A stretch of DNA of 14,247 nt, taken from assembly GCA_937925755.1 (NCBI GenBank), contig CALAMX010000072.1, positions 1 through 14,247 of the forward strand, written 5' to 3'. The position numbers and the translations under genes are program-made. This document shows positions 1 through 7,204 of this stretch, in pieces; position 1 is the stretch's first letter; every line of letters starts with the position of its first letter. This DNA comes from an uncultured Burkholderiales bacterium (GTDB lineage Bacteria; Pseudomonadota; Gammaproteobacteria; Burkholderiales; Thiobacillaceae). A model generated the notes under the pieces. The model searched no databases. It was given only the letters and a program-made list of their open reading frames with translations, and was not told the DNA's origin.

Positions 1-2
1 TA

Positions 3-380
3 AAGCCGGAGGTGGCGAGACGGCAGATGGAGGCCGAGCGCACGGCGAGCGTGCTTGACACGTCCCAACAACCGGGAGGTGACGGAAACGCAGTGTCGTC
101 GCAGTTGCCCGAGAAGCCCTCGGATCCTCCGCCCGTGGTCCGACCCAAGCGCTTCCACGGCTCGGTCGAGCTCGATCCATTACGCTCGCCGCGCGATGCG
201 GGCAGGATTGCCGAGGAAGTGATCTCGCACCTGGTACGGCTAACGGGCTCGAAGGTGACCGTCACGCTCGAAATCGAGGCGGTGATCCCCGGGGGGGTGC
301 CGGAGGATGTGGTGCGCATCGTCACCGAGAACGCGAGTACCCTAAAATTTGCACCGGGCAGTGGCTTCGAGCGGGAGTAG
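3..380 (+). CDS. DUF499-type ATPase, C-terminal fragment (5' end outside window)
   Basis: The frame is open from the left edge (first full codon at base 3) to a TAG at 378-380, so this is the 3' end of a longer gene; the GTG at 12 is not a credible start. About 40 low-complexity residues rich in Pro, Gln and Ser are followed by a compact domain. It opens with RFHGSVELDP, continues with RDAGRIAEEVISHL and VTLEIEA, and closes with VTENASTLKF and a Gly-Phe-Glu tail. From memory this matches the conserved C-terminus of large DUF499/AAA-like ATPases, which often neighbour DUF1156-type adenine methyltransferases and are suspected of a defence role. The ATPase core is not in the window, so function is inferred from the C-terminal domain alone. 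The nearest gene to the right, hpnC, is unrelated and 330 bases away, so this is probably the end of an accessory block. Confidence 0.6.
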   Translation, partial: KPEVARRQMEAERTASVLDTSQQPGGDGNAVSSQLPEKPSDPPPVVRPKRFHGSVELDPLRSPRDAGRIAEEVISHLVRLTGSKVTVTLEIEAVIPGGVPEDVVRIVTENASTLKFAPGSGFERE

Positions 381-710
381 TGTCGTGTTTCACGCCTGAG
401 GTGCTTGCAGCGGGTGTTCGCGTGATTCGTTGCAACAGGGGGTCGCCATTTTTCCGCGAGCAAGCGCGACTCTCTAGCCAGCCGTACATCGGCTCGCCCA
501 AAAAAGGGCGGAAACGCCTCGACGGGCTGTGCCACTGGGCTACCGCACGGTGATTCCCCGCCGGCTGCGTCCTATCCTGTCGTCTTGGCGGGTGCTGCAA
601 CACCGTTTGACATGAACACGCCCCCAGGGCACCGAGCAATCCACCGCTTTTTCTCAAATTTCCATGTGTAATATTGGGGCTTGCCCCGCGTGAGCCATTG
701 GGGCGCAGAC
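381..710. other. Intergenic region between the ATPase fragment and hpnC
   Basis: I see no convincing gene here. Open frames on the minus strand translate to sequence rich in Arg, Pro and Ser with no known motif. Two small hairpins sit side by side: GCCC(A6)GGGC at 496-509 and GGCG(GAAA)CGCC at 507-518. They share bases, so only one can form at a time, and neither has a T-run, so no standard terminator follows the ATPase gene. A perfect TTGACA at 607-612 has no matching -10 box 16-18 bases downstream. A TAATAT at 669-674 could be the -10 box of an hpnC promoter with a start near 681, but its -35 region is poor. Confidence 0.5.
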
Positions 711-1631
711 ATGATTTCGAATCGCATGTTCGGACTAGACTTTTCACGATCGGTCAGCAGCCTCGTCAACGCCGGCCACTACGAAAACTTCCCCGTGGCG
801 TCCATCCTGCTGCCTGGACGCCTGCGAGCGGCCGTGCGCGACGTTTACGCCTTTGCCCGGACGGCAGACGACATCGCCGATGAGGGTGACTTGCCGCCCT
901 CCGAGCGGCTGGCGCGGCTTGCGGCCCTGCGCGCCGGCCTCGATGCCATCGCTCGCGGTGAGGCCCCGGATGATGCGCGCATGGCTGCTTTGGCAGAGAC
1001 GATCCGCCACCATGATCTGCCGCTTACACCCTTCTACGACCTACTCGATGCCTTCAGCCAGGATGTCACCAAGAAACGCTATGCGCATTTCGGCGAGGTC
1101 ATGGACTACTGCCGCCGCTCGGCCATCCCGATCGGGCGACTGATGCTGGCCCTCTTCAACGACCGCGACCTCCGGCACCAGGCCTGGTCGGACGGCATCT
1201 GTGCCGCCTTGCAGCTCATCAACATGCTGCAAGACATCGCCATCGATTACCGCAAAGGACGCATCTACCTGCCACAGGATGAAATGCTTCGTTTCGGCGT
1301 GAGCGAGGCGCAAATCGCCGCGGGCCGCGTCGATGCCCTGTGGCAGCAGTTCATGCGCTTTCAGATCGAACGGGCGCGGCGCATGCTCGCCGCCGGTGCC
1401 CCGCTGGGTCGGGCCCTGCCCGGCCGTCTGGGCCTGGAGGTGCGGCTCATCGTGCTGGGCGGGGAGCGCATCCTCGACAAACTGCACGAGGCGCGCGGCG
1501 ATGTCTTCCGGCAGCGACCGATCCTGGGTCCGACGGACTGGCTGTACATGCTGCGTCGGGCGCTCGTGCCCGGCCAGCGTCGCCAGGTGGCACAGACCTG
1601 TGGCAGCGGTGGCTGCGGCGGTCACGGCTGA
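711..1631 (+). CDS. hpnC: Squalene biosynthesis protein HpnC (hydroxysqualene synthase)
   Basis: A trans-isoprenyl diphosphate synthase of the squalene/phytoene synthase family, 306 residues from the ATG at 711. In the HpnCDE route it converts presqualene diphosphate, made by HpnD, to hydroxysqualene, which HpnE reduces to squalene for hopanoids. The first Asp-rich motif DDIADEGD is at residues 53-60 and the second, NMLQDIAID, at 171-179, followed by RKGRIYLP. The N-terminal HYENFPVAS with LLPGRLR is typical of HpnC and separates it from HpnD. A TTG at 681 would add 10 residues, but the ATG fits the family better. No strong ribosome binding site is visible. The short tail is rich in Gly and Cys. 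It is the first gene of hpnCDE; the stop is one base from the hpnD start. Confidence 0.93.
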   Translation: MISNRMFGLDFSRSVSSLVNAGHYENFPVASILLPGRLRAAVRDVYAFARTADDIADEGDLPPSERLARLAALRAGLDAIARGEAPDDARMAALAETIRHHDLPLTPFYDLLDAFSQDVTKKRYAHFGEVMDYCRRSAIPIGRLMLALFNDRDLRHQAWSDGICAALQLINMLQDIAIDYRKGRIYLPQDEMLRFGVSEAQIAAGRVDALWQQFMRFQIERARRMLAAGAPLGRALPGRLGLEVRLIVLGGERILDKLHEARGDVFRQRPILGPTDWLYMLRRALVPGQRRQVAQTCGSGGCGGHG

Positions 1632-1632
1632 C

Positions 1633-2466
1633 ATGGACCCGCACCGCTACTGTCAAGAAAAAGCGGCCACCAGCCGCTCCAGCTTTTATCCGGCATTCCG
1701 CTTCCTGCCCGCCGAGCGGCGGCGTGCGATCACGGCCTTCTATGCCTGGTGCCGCGAGGTGGACGACGTCGCCGACGAGTGCCGCGACCCGGGCGTCGCC
1801 CGGGCGAAACTGGCGTGGTGGCGCGGCGAGGTGGATCGCCTGTACGAGGGTGTCCCGCAGCACCCGGTGACGCAGGCGCTGCGCGAGGCGGTCGAGCGCT
1901 TCGGCATTGCACGCGAGCAATTGCTGGAGGTCATGGACGGGGTGGAGATGGATCTCGCGCAGCAGCGCTATCCCGACTTCCGCGCCCTGCGCCTGTACTG
2001 CCACCGGGTCGCCGGCGTGGTGGGCGAAGTCTCCGCACAGATCTTCGGCTACAGCGAACGCGCCACGCTGAAATACGCTGCCCTACTGGGACTGGCCTTG
2101 CAACTGACCAACATCATCCGCGACGTGGGCGAAGATGCCCGGCGCGGCCGCATCTACCTGCCTCTGGAGGAGCTCGCAGCGTACGGCGTGCGCGAGGCCG
2201 ACATCCTCGCCGGGCGCGCGAGCCCGGCCTTCCAAAATTTGATGGAGTTCCAGTACCAGCGCGCCGTCGCCACCTATGCGGAGGCTTTGGCGCGGCTGCC
2301 GGCAGCCGACCGCAGGGCGCAGCGTCCCGGCCTCGTGATGGCGGCCATCTACCGCACACTGCTCGAGGAGATCCGGCTGGACGGTTTTCGCGTACTTGAG
2401 CATCGCATCGCCCTTCCACCTCTGCGCAAGCTGCTGATCGCCTGGCGCACCTGGTTGACAGGCTGA
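1633..2466 (+). CDS. hpnD: Presqualene diphosphate synthase HpnD
   Basis: Condenses two farnesyl diphosphates head-to-head to presqualene diphosphate, the first step of the three-enzyme bacterial squalene route. The protein has 277 residues, the usual length. It has the SSFYPAFRFLP stretch near the N-terminus, the first Asp-rich motif DDVAD at 44-48, and the second, NIIRDVGED, at 160-168, followed by RRGRIYLP. The frame stays open far upstream (to 1333) inside hpnC, but the ATG at 1633 gives the normal family N-terminus and sits one base after the hpnC TGA, so translation is probably coupled. The stop is three bases before hpnE. It resembles HpnC because the two are paralogues; the motif details assign which is which. 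Confidence 0.94.
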   Translation: MDPHRYCQEKAATSRSSFYPAFRFLPAERRRAITAFYAWCREVDDVADECRDPGVARAKLAWWRGEVDRLYEGVPQHPVTQALREAVERFGIAREQLLEVMDGVEMDLAQQRYPDFRALRLYCHRVAGVVGEVSAQIFGYSERATLKYAALLGLALQLTNIIRDVGEDARRGRIYLPLEELAAYGVREADILAGRASPAFQNLMEFQYQRAVATYAEALARLPAADRRAQRPGLVMAAIYRTLLEEIRLDGFRVLEHRIALPPLRKLLIAWRTWLTG

Positions 2467-2469
2467 GCC

Positions 2470-3753
2470 ATGCAACGCGTGGCCATCGTCGGCGGCGGCT
2501 GGGCGGGATTGGCGGCAGCGGTCGAGCTCGCTGCCGCCGGGGTGCCGCTGGTGTTGTGCGAGGCGGCCCGTCAGTTGGGGGGGCGTGCCCGCACGGTGGA
2601 CTGGGACGGGATCGCCATCGACAACGGGCAGCACCTGCTGATCGGCACCTACCGCGAGACCTTGCGCCTTGCGCGACGCTTAGGCAGTGTGCAACGCTTA
2701 CAGCGTCGCGGCTTGCGCCTGATGCTGCCCGACTGCGATCTCCGCTTGCCGCGCCTGCCCGCGCCACTCAATCTGGCAGCCGGCCTAATCGCCTCCCGCG
2801 GACTGAGCCTTGCGGACAAATACGCCGCGGCGCGGTTCATGCGGGCCTTGCAACGGCAGGGTTTCCGCCTGCCCGAGGACACCACGGTCAGCGCCCTGCT
2901 CGCGCATCAGGCGCAACCGCAGCGGGTGATCGACCACCTGTGGGCGCCCATCTGCATCGCCGCCCTCAACACGCCCTTGGAGCAGGCCTCGGCCCAGGTC
3001 TTTTGCAATGTCCTGCGCGATAGCCTGTTTGCGCGCCGCGCCGACAGCGATTTCCTTTTCCATGAGGGGCCGCTTGCAGACCTGCTGCCCGAGCCGGCCG
3101 CCCGCTTCATCACCAAGCAAGGTGGCGAGGTGCGCCTGAATTGCAAGGTGACAGGACTGCGCCGGGAGGGCGACCGATTTCGGCTGTTGGGAACCGACCT
3201 CGAGGCGCAGGCGGTCATCGTCGCCACTCATCCGGCCCGTCTGCCCGCCCTACTCGGCGAGTTGCCATCGCTCAAACCCATACTCGACCAGGTGCGCAAC
3301 TACCATTGGCAGCCAATCGACACGACTTGGCTACGTTTCGCCGCGCCGGTTCGCCTTCCCTACCCCATGCTCGCCTTGGGTGGCGGCCAAAGCCCCTGGG
3401 TGTTCGACCGCCAGGACCTGGCGCCTGGGCTACTGTCGGTGGTCGTCAGCGCCACGGGGCCGCATCTGGAGGTGGACGGCTCAGTTTGGTCGGCGCACCT
3501 TTTCGCGCGGCTTGAGCACCTGATCGGCCCCCTGCCCCGTTTGCTCGGCCACAAGCGGATCGTGGAAAAACGGGCGACCTTTGCCTGTACGCCCAACCTG
3601 CCGCGGCCCGACCACCGCACGCCCCTGCCCGGGCTCTACCTGGCGGGGGACTTTACCCGCGGCGACTACCCCGCCACACTGGAAGGCGCCGTGCGCAGCG
3701 GCGTGGCCTGTGCGCGTATGATTACAGGTGAGGATTCAGGTCGGTTTGAGTGA
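2470..3753 (+). CDS. hpnE: Hydroxysqualene dehydroxylase HpnE (FAD-dependent)
   Basis: A flavoprotein of the amine oxidase/phytoene desaturase fold that reduces hydroxysqualene to squalene, completing the HpnCDE pathway at the inner face of the membrane. It has 427 residues. The N-terminal dinucleotide-binding motif GGGWAG is at residues 8-13, followed by an acidic residue at the end of strand two (CEAARQLGGRART). The DNGQH motif sits near residue 51. The C-terminal FAD-binding segment GLYLAGDF begins at residue 388 and runs into YPATLEGAVRSG. The start ATG is three bases after the hpnD stop. No hopene cyclase (shc/hpnF) follows, so cyclisation must be encoded elsewhere. Family and role are clear from the motifs and the gene order. 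Confidence 0.94.
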   Translation: MQRVAIVGGGWAGLAAAVELAAAGVPLVLCEAARQLGGRARTVDWDGIAIDNGQHLLIGTYRETLRLARRLGSVQRLQRRGLRLMLPDCDLRLPRLPAPLNLAAGLIASRGLSLADKYAAARFMRALQRQGFRLPEDTTVSALLAHQAQPQRVIDHLWAPICIAALNTPLEQASAQVFCNVLRDSLFARRADSDFLFHEGPLADLLPEPAARFITKQGGEVRLNCKVTGLRREGDRFRLLGTDLEAQAVIVATHPARLPALLGELPSLKPILDQVRNYHWQPIDTTWLRFAAPVRLPYPMLALGGGQSPWVFDRQDLAPGLLSVVVSATGPHLEVDGSVWSAHLFARLEHLIGPLPRLLGHKRIVEKRATFACTPNLPRPDHRTPLPGLYLAGDFTRGDYPATLEGAVRSGVACARMITGEDSGRFE

Positions 3754-3770
3754 CAACGCTCCTTTACCCC

Positions 3771-3854
3771 ATGGCAGACATACGAGTTTTCGACTTGGCT
3801 GGCGACGACGCTCGAGGCGCCGGCGGACAGCGACCGACCATCATGGGCCGATGA
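3771..3854 (+). CDS. Possible 27-codon ORF overlapping the dehydrogenase start
   Basis: An ATG at 3771 opens 27 codons that end at a TGA sharing bases with the next gene's start (ATGA at 3851-3854). The peptide begins MADIRVFDLAGDD and has no hydrophobic segment, Cys or repeat pattern. No clear Shine-Dalgarno sequence precedes it, and the dehydrogenase also has a poor one, so the overlap could serve translational coupling. It could equally be chance in a 97-base gap of GC-rich DNA. I do not recognise the peptide. Confidence 0.2.
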   Translation: MADIRVFDLAGDDARGAGGQRPTIMGR

Positions 3855-4594
3855 GTACGACCGACGCACACACCCGCGTTTTGGACGGACGCGTCGTCCT
3901 GGTCACCGGCGCCGGGCAAGGGCTGGGGCGAGCCGCAGCCCTGGCGTTCGCCGCACAGGGTGCGACCGTGGTCCTGCTCGGCCGCACGGTCGCCAAGCTG
4001 GAGACGGTCTATGATGAGATCGTGCGCGCGGGCGGACCACAACCGGCCATTCTGCCGGCGGACCTGGCCGCCGCGCAGGAGCGCGATTTCGAGGCCCTGG
4101 CCCAGGCCATCGCCGGCCAGCTTGGCCGCCTCGACGGCATCCTGCACTGCGCCAACGCCTTCGCCAGGCTCTCCCCCTTAAGCCAGCAGACGATGGAACA
4201 GTGGTTGATCCAGTTCCGAGTCAATACCTTGGCCCCTTTTGCCATCAACCGCTTCTGTGAGCCGCTGCTCAAGCGCTCGCCGGATGCCGCGGTGATCCTG
4301 GTCGGCGAGACGCACGGCCATGCGCCGGCGGCCTACTGGGGCGGCTATGCCGTCTCCAAGGCGGCGCTGGAGGCCTATTTCCGGGTGCAGGCGGACGAGT
4401 GGGCGGATCGGCCCAATCTGCGCATCAATCTCGTCATCCCCGGACCCATCCACACCCCCTTCCGCCATCGGACCCACCCGGCCGAGGACAAATCCGCCCT
4501 ACCCCCACCCGAGGCCCTGTGTCCCCTGCTGGTGGAGTTGATGGGGCCGCAAGGCCAAAAGACGCGCGGACAGGTCATCGCCTTCCGGTCCTGA
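3851..4594 (+). CDS. YciK-like short-chain dehydrogenase/reductase
   Basis: A cytosolic Rossmann-fold oxidoreductase of 247 residues, closest by eye to the YciK group. The cofactor motif TGAGQGLG is at residues 19-26 and the catalytic YxxxK is Y166/K170 within GGYAVSKAALE. ILLGRT-like LLGRT after strand two suggests NADP(H). Two usual active-site features differ: the NNAG motif reads HCANAFA, and the Ser position ahead of Tyr is replaced, with Glu153 and Thr154 in GETHG. The C-terminal INLVIPGPIHTPFR matches the PG motif. The frame is open back to 3728, but the ATG at 3851 gives a normal YciK-like N-terminus. It lies 97 bases after hpnE on the same strand and may be co-transcribed. Substrate unknown. 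It converges on radA with a 21-base gap and no visible terminator. Confidence 0.85.
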   Translation: MSTTDAHTRVLDGRVVLVTGAGQGLGRAAALAFAAQGATVVLLGRTVAKLETVYDEIVRAGGPQPAILPADLAAAQERDFEALAQAIAGQLGRLDGILHCANAFARLSPLSQQTMEQWLIQFRVNTLAPFAINRFCEPLLKRSPDAAVILVGETHGHAPAAYWGGYAVSKAALEAYFRVQADEWADRPNLRINLVIPGPIHTPFRHRTHPAEDKSALPPPEALCPLLVELMGPQGQKTRGQVIAFRS

Positions 4595-4615
4595 CCGCCC
4601 CTGCAACCCCTTCGC

Positions 4616-5971
4616 TCAGAGACCGCGCAGATAGTCCAGGGCCTCGGCCAGTGAGGCGATTCCCCGAACCGTCATCCCAGGAGGGATTTGGCGCGGAAGG
4701 TTGGCGCGTGGCACCAGCAACTGGGTAAAACCCAGCTTGGCCGCTTCCTTGAGCCGCTCCTGGCCGCGTTGCACAGGGCGCACCTCTCCCCCTAGACCGA
4801 CCTCCCCGAACACTGCAAGTTTGTGCGGCAAAGGTTGGTTTCTGAACGAAGAGACCACGGCCAAAAGCACGGCGAGGTCGGCCGCCGGCTCGTTGATCCG
4901 CACCCCGCCCACGGCGTTGACGAAGACGTCCTGGTCGTAGCAGGCGATCCCGCCATGCCGGTGCAGGACAGCCAGCAGCATGGCCAAGCGGCTCGCGTCC
5001 AACCCAACCGTCAAGCGACGCGGGTTGGGGCTATGCGTACTGTCCACCAGGGCCTGGATCTCCACCAACAGGGGGCGCGTGCCTTCCTGCGCCACCACCA
5101 CGCAGGAACCGGGCACCTCGCGCGTATCGCGGGCCAGGAACAGGGCGGAGGGGTTGGCCACCCCCTTCAAGCCCCGATCGGTCATGGCGAACACCCCCAG
5201 CTCGTTGACGGCGCCGAAGCGGTTCTTGAAGGCACGGATGAGGCGAAAGCTCGAGGTGGTATCACCCTCGAAATAGAGGACGGTATCGACGATGTGCTCC
5301 AACACGCGCGGCCCGGCCAAGGCCCCTTCCTTGGTGACATGGCCGACCAGGACGAGGGCAGTACCGCTCGCCTTGGCGTGTCGCGTGAGGGACTGGGCGC
5401 ACTCGCGCACCTGGGCGACACTACCGGGGGCCGATTGCAGCTCCTCCGTGTACAGGGTCTGAATGGAGTCGATCACCGCGATCTTGGGCCGCTCGGCCGC
5501 GAGTGTGGTGAGGATGGCCTCCAACCGGATTTCGGTGAGCAGCGGGATGTCGGCCTGCGCCAGGCCCAGACGCCGCGCCCGCAGCGCAATCTGTTCGGCC
5601 GACTCCTCGCCGCTGACATACAGCGTCTTGTACCGACTGGACATCTCGGCGAGGGCCTGCAAGAGCAGTGTGGATTTGCCAATACCGGGGTCGCCGCCCA
5701 ACAGTACGACGCCCCCTTCCACCATGCCACCGCCCAAAACCCGGTCGAATTCGCCAAGGCCCGTGGCAAGGCGGGCAGTCTCGCGCGCCTGCACCTCGGT
5801 TAAGCGCTGGATGCCCCCCGTCGCGGCCAGGGGCCGGAAACGTGCGCCCCCTGGCTTGGCCGCAGTCTCCGTGAGGCTGTTCCAGGCCAGGCAGTGCGGG
5901 CACTGTCCCTGCCACTTGCTGGTCTGCCCACCGCACGCCTGGCAGACGTAAAGGGTCTTCTCCTTGCCCAT
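4616..5971 (-). CDS. radA: DNA repair protein RadA
   Basis: A RecA-like ATPase/DNA helicase that helps process recombination intermediates and extends branch migration with RecA. The 451 residues show the full family order: a C4 zinc finger (Cys10, Cys13, Cys24, Cys27), Walker A GGDPGIGKST at 92-101, the RadA-specific KNRFG at 249-253 followed by AVNELGVFAM, and a C-terminal Lon-protease-like domain containing NAVGGVRINEPAADLAVLLA. Length is normal and no motif is missing. The ATG at 5971 gives the standard MGKEKTLYVCQACG N-terminus. It is divergent from earP with 53 bases between the two starts. The only good promoter-like pair would start transcription at or next to the ATG. Confidence 0.96.
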   Translation of the reverse strand: MGKEKTLYVCQACGGQTSKWQGQCPHCLAWNSLTETAAKPGGARFRPLAATGGIQRLTEVQARETARLATGLGEFDRVLGGGMVEGGVVLLGGDPGIGKSTLLLQALAEMSSRYKTLYVSGEESAEQIALRARRLGLAQADIPLLTEIRLEAILTTLAAERPKIAVIDSIQTLYTEELQSAPGSVAQVRECAQSLTRHAKASGTALVLVGHVTKEGALAGPRVLEHIVDTVLYFEGDTTSSFRLIRAFKNRFGAVNELGVFAMTDRGLKGVANPSALFLARDTREVPGSCVVVAQEGTRPLLVEIQALVDSTHSPNPRRLTVGLDASRLAMLLAVLHRHGGIACYDQDVFVNAVGGVRINEPAADLAVLLAVVSSFRNQPLPHKLAVFGEVGLGGEVRPVQRGQERLKEAAKLGFTQLLVPRANLPRQIPPGMTVRGIASLAEALDYLRGL

Positions 5972-5976
5972 GCCGC

Positions 5977-6006
5977 CTTATACCCGAAGAACCCGGTTGC
6001 GCTCAA
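5977..6006 (-). promoter_or_regulatory. Candidate radA promoter
   Basis: Read on the minus strand, TTGAGC (6001-6006) and TATAAG (5977-5982) are separated by 18 bases, which fits a sigma-70 promoter. Transcription would begin about six bases on, at the A of the radA ATG, implying a leaderless or almost leaderless message. The match is modest and could be chance. Confidence 0.3.
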
Positions 6007-6024
6007 ACCGAACATAATGTCGCC

Positions 6025-7167
6025 ATGCAGCTCGCGCACTGGGACATCTTCTGCAGCGTCGTCGACAACTATGGCGACATCGGTTTGAGTTGGCGGCTTG
6101 CCCGCCAATTGGCGCAGGAACACGGTCTCAAGGTGCGCCTATGGGTGAATGAACTCGCCAGCTTCCACGCCCTGCGCCCGGAGATCGATACGCAAAGGAC
6201 GCAGCAGTGGCTCGAAGGGGTCGAGGTGCATCTTTGGCCTGAGCCTTTTCCGGAAGTCGCGCCAGCCGACGTGGTGATCGCGGCCTTTGGCTGCCGCCTC
6301 CCCGACAATCACCTGCAGGCCATGGCGAAACGCACACCAGCACCGGTTTGGATCAACTTGGAATACCTGAGCGCCGAGGATTGGGTGGCCGGCTGTCACG
6401 GTTTGCCTTCGCCGCATCCGCGCCTGCCCCTGACCCAGTGGTTCTACTTCCCGGGCTACACGACAGACCTCGGGGGCCTGCTGCGCGAGGCAGGGCTACT
6501 CGAACGGGTACGGGAATTCCAGTCCTCACCCACGAGCGAGGCTGAGTTCTGGCTGGCGCTCGGTCTGCCACCGAGGACGGAGGAAGAGTTGCGCGTGTCT
6601 TTGTTCGCCTACGAAAATCCGGCCGTCATGGCCCTGCTTAAGCAGTGGGCGGAGGGGGCGCACCCCACCCGCTGCATCGTCCCCGCCGGGCGCATCCTGG
6701 AGGGGGTGGCGCACTTCTTTGGCCGGTGTGACGTGATGCCTCGCCAGGTGTTGCGGCGTGGGTCGCTCACCGTACACTGCCTGCCCATGTTGCCGCAAGA
6801 CCGCTACGACCAACTGCTCTGGGCCTGCGATTGGAACTTCGTGCGCGGCGAGGATTCCTGGGTGCGCGCCCAGTGGGCCAGACGCCCGATGGTCTGGCAG
6901 GCCTATCCCCAACAGGATGGCGCCCATTGGCCCAAGATCGAGGCCTTCCTGCCTCGCTACCTGTCTGGCTTACCCGAGGACTGCGCCCGCGCGCTCGAGC
7001 GCCTCTGGCGGGCCTGGAATGCTGGGGATGCCCAGGCGTTGTCCTGGCCAACCGTCGCGACATGGAAAACCTGCCTGCGCGCGCATGCCGCATACTGGGC
7101 AGAAAAGCTCGCCGGCCAGGAAGACCTGGCCAGCCGTCTGATCCGGTTTTGCAAATCCAAGTTATAA
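6025..7167 (+). CDS. earP: EF-P arginine rhamnosyltransferase EarP
   Basis: Transfers rhamnose from dTDP-rhamnose to Arg32 of elongation factor P, an activation needed to rescue ribosomes stalled on proline runs. It is a GT-B fold inverting glycosyltransferase. The protein has 380 residues. The N-terminal segment FCSVVDNYGDIGLSWRLA contains Asp14 and Asp18, matching the catalytic-region aspartates of known EarP. Near the C-terminal half, NFVRGEDSWVRAQWA holds Glu276, matching the conserved nucleotide-sugar-binding Glu. The segment WINLEYLSAEDWV is also typical. Downstream, efp starts 37 bases after the stop and encodes the substrate with Arg at position 32, which confirms the call. No good ribosome binding site is seen before the ATG. 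Confidence 0.96.
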   Translation: MQLAHWDIFCSVVDNYGDIGLSWRLARQLAQEHGLKVRLWVNELASFHALRPEIDTQRTQQWLEGVEVHLWPEPFPEVAPADVVIAAFGCRLPDNHLQAMAKRTPAPVWINLEYLSAEDWVAGCHGLPSPHPRLPLTQWFYFPGYTTDLGGLLREAGLLERVREFQSSPTSEAEFWLALGLPPRTEEELRVSLFAYENPAVMALLKQWAEGAHPTRCIVPAGRILEGVAHFFGRCDVMPRQVLRRGSLTVHCLPMLPQDRYDQLLWACDWNFVRGEDSWVRAQWARRPMVWQAYPQQDGAHWPKIEAFLPRYLSGLPEDCARALERLWRAWNAGDAQALSWPTVATWKTCLRAHAAYWAEKLAGQEDLASRLIRFCKSKL

Positions 7168-7168
7168 T
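7163..7168 (+). promoter_or_regulatory. Candidate efp -10 box
   Basis: A perfect TATAAT overlaps the earP stop codon, 37 bases before the efp ATG, with a start expected near 7175. No good -35 hexamer lies 16-18 bases upstream. It would let efp be transcribed independently of earP. Confidence 0.35.
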
Positions 7169-7204
7169 CAAAGGCTTATTTTTTGACGATTTTCAAGGTA
7201 CCCG

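Noticed and set aside
496..518. Hairpins GCCC(A6)GGGC and GGCG(GAAA)CGCC as a terminator of the ATPase gene.
   Set aside because: The stems are only 4 bp, share bases, and no T-run follows; they also lie over 110 bases after the stop.
607..612. A perfect TTGACA that might be the hpnC -35 box.
   Set aside because: No -10-like hexamer lies 16-18 bases downstream; the sequence there is GC-rich.
322..747. A 141-codon minus-strand open frame between the ATPase fragment and hpnC.
   Set aside because: It overlaps both neighbouring genes, has no recognisable motif and an amino-acid mix typical of antisense frames in GC-rich DNA.
4823..5803. A 326-codon plus-strand open frame inside radA.
   Set aside because: It is fully antisense to radA, which has every family motif; the peptide is rich in His, Gln and Gly with no domain.
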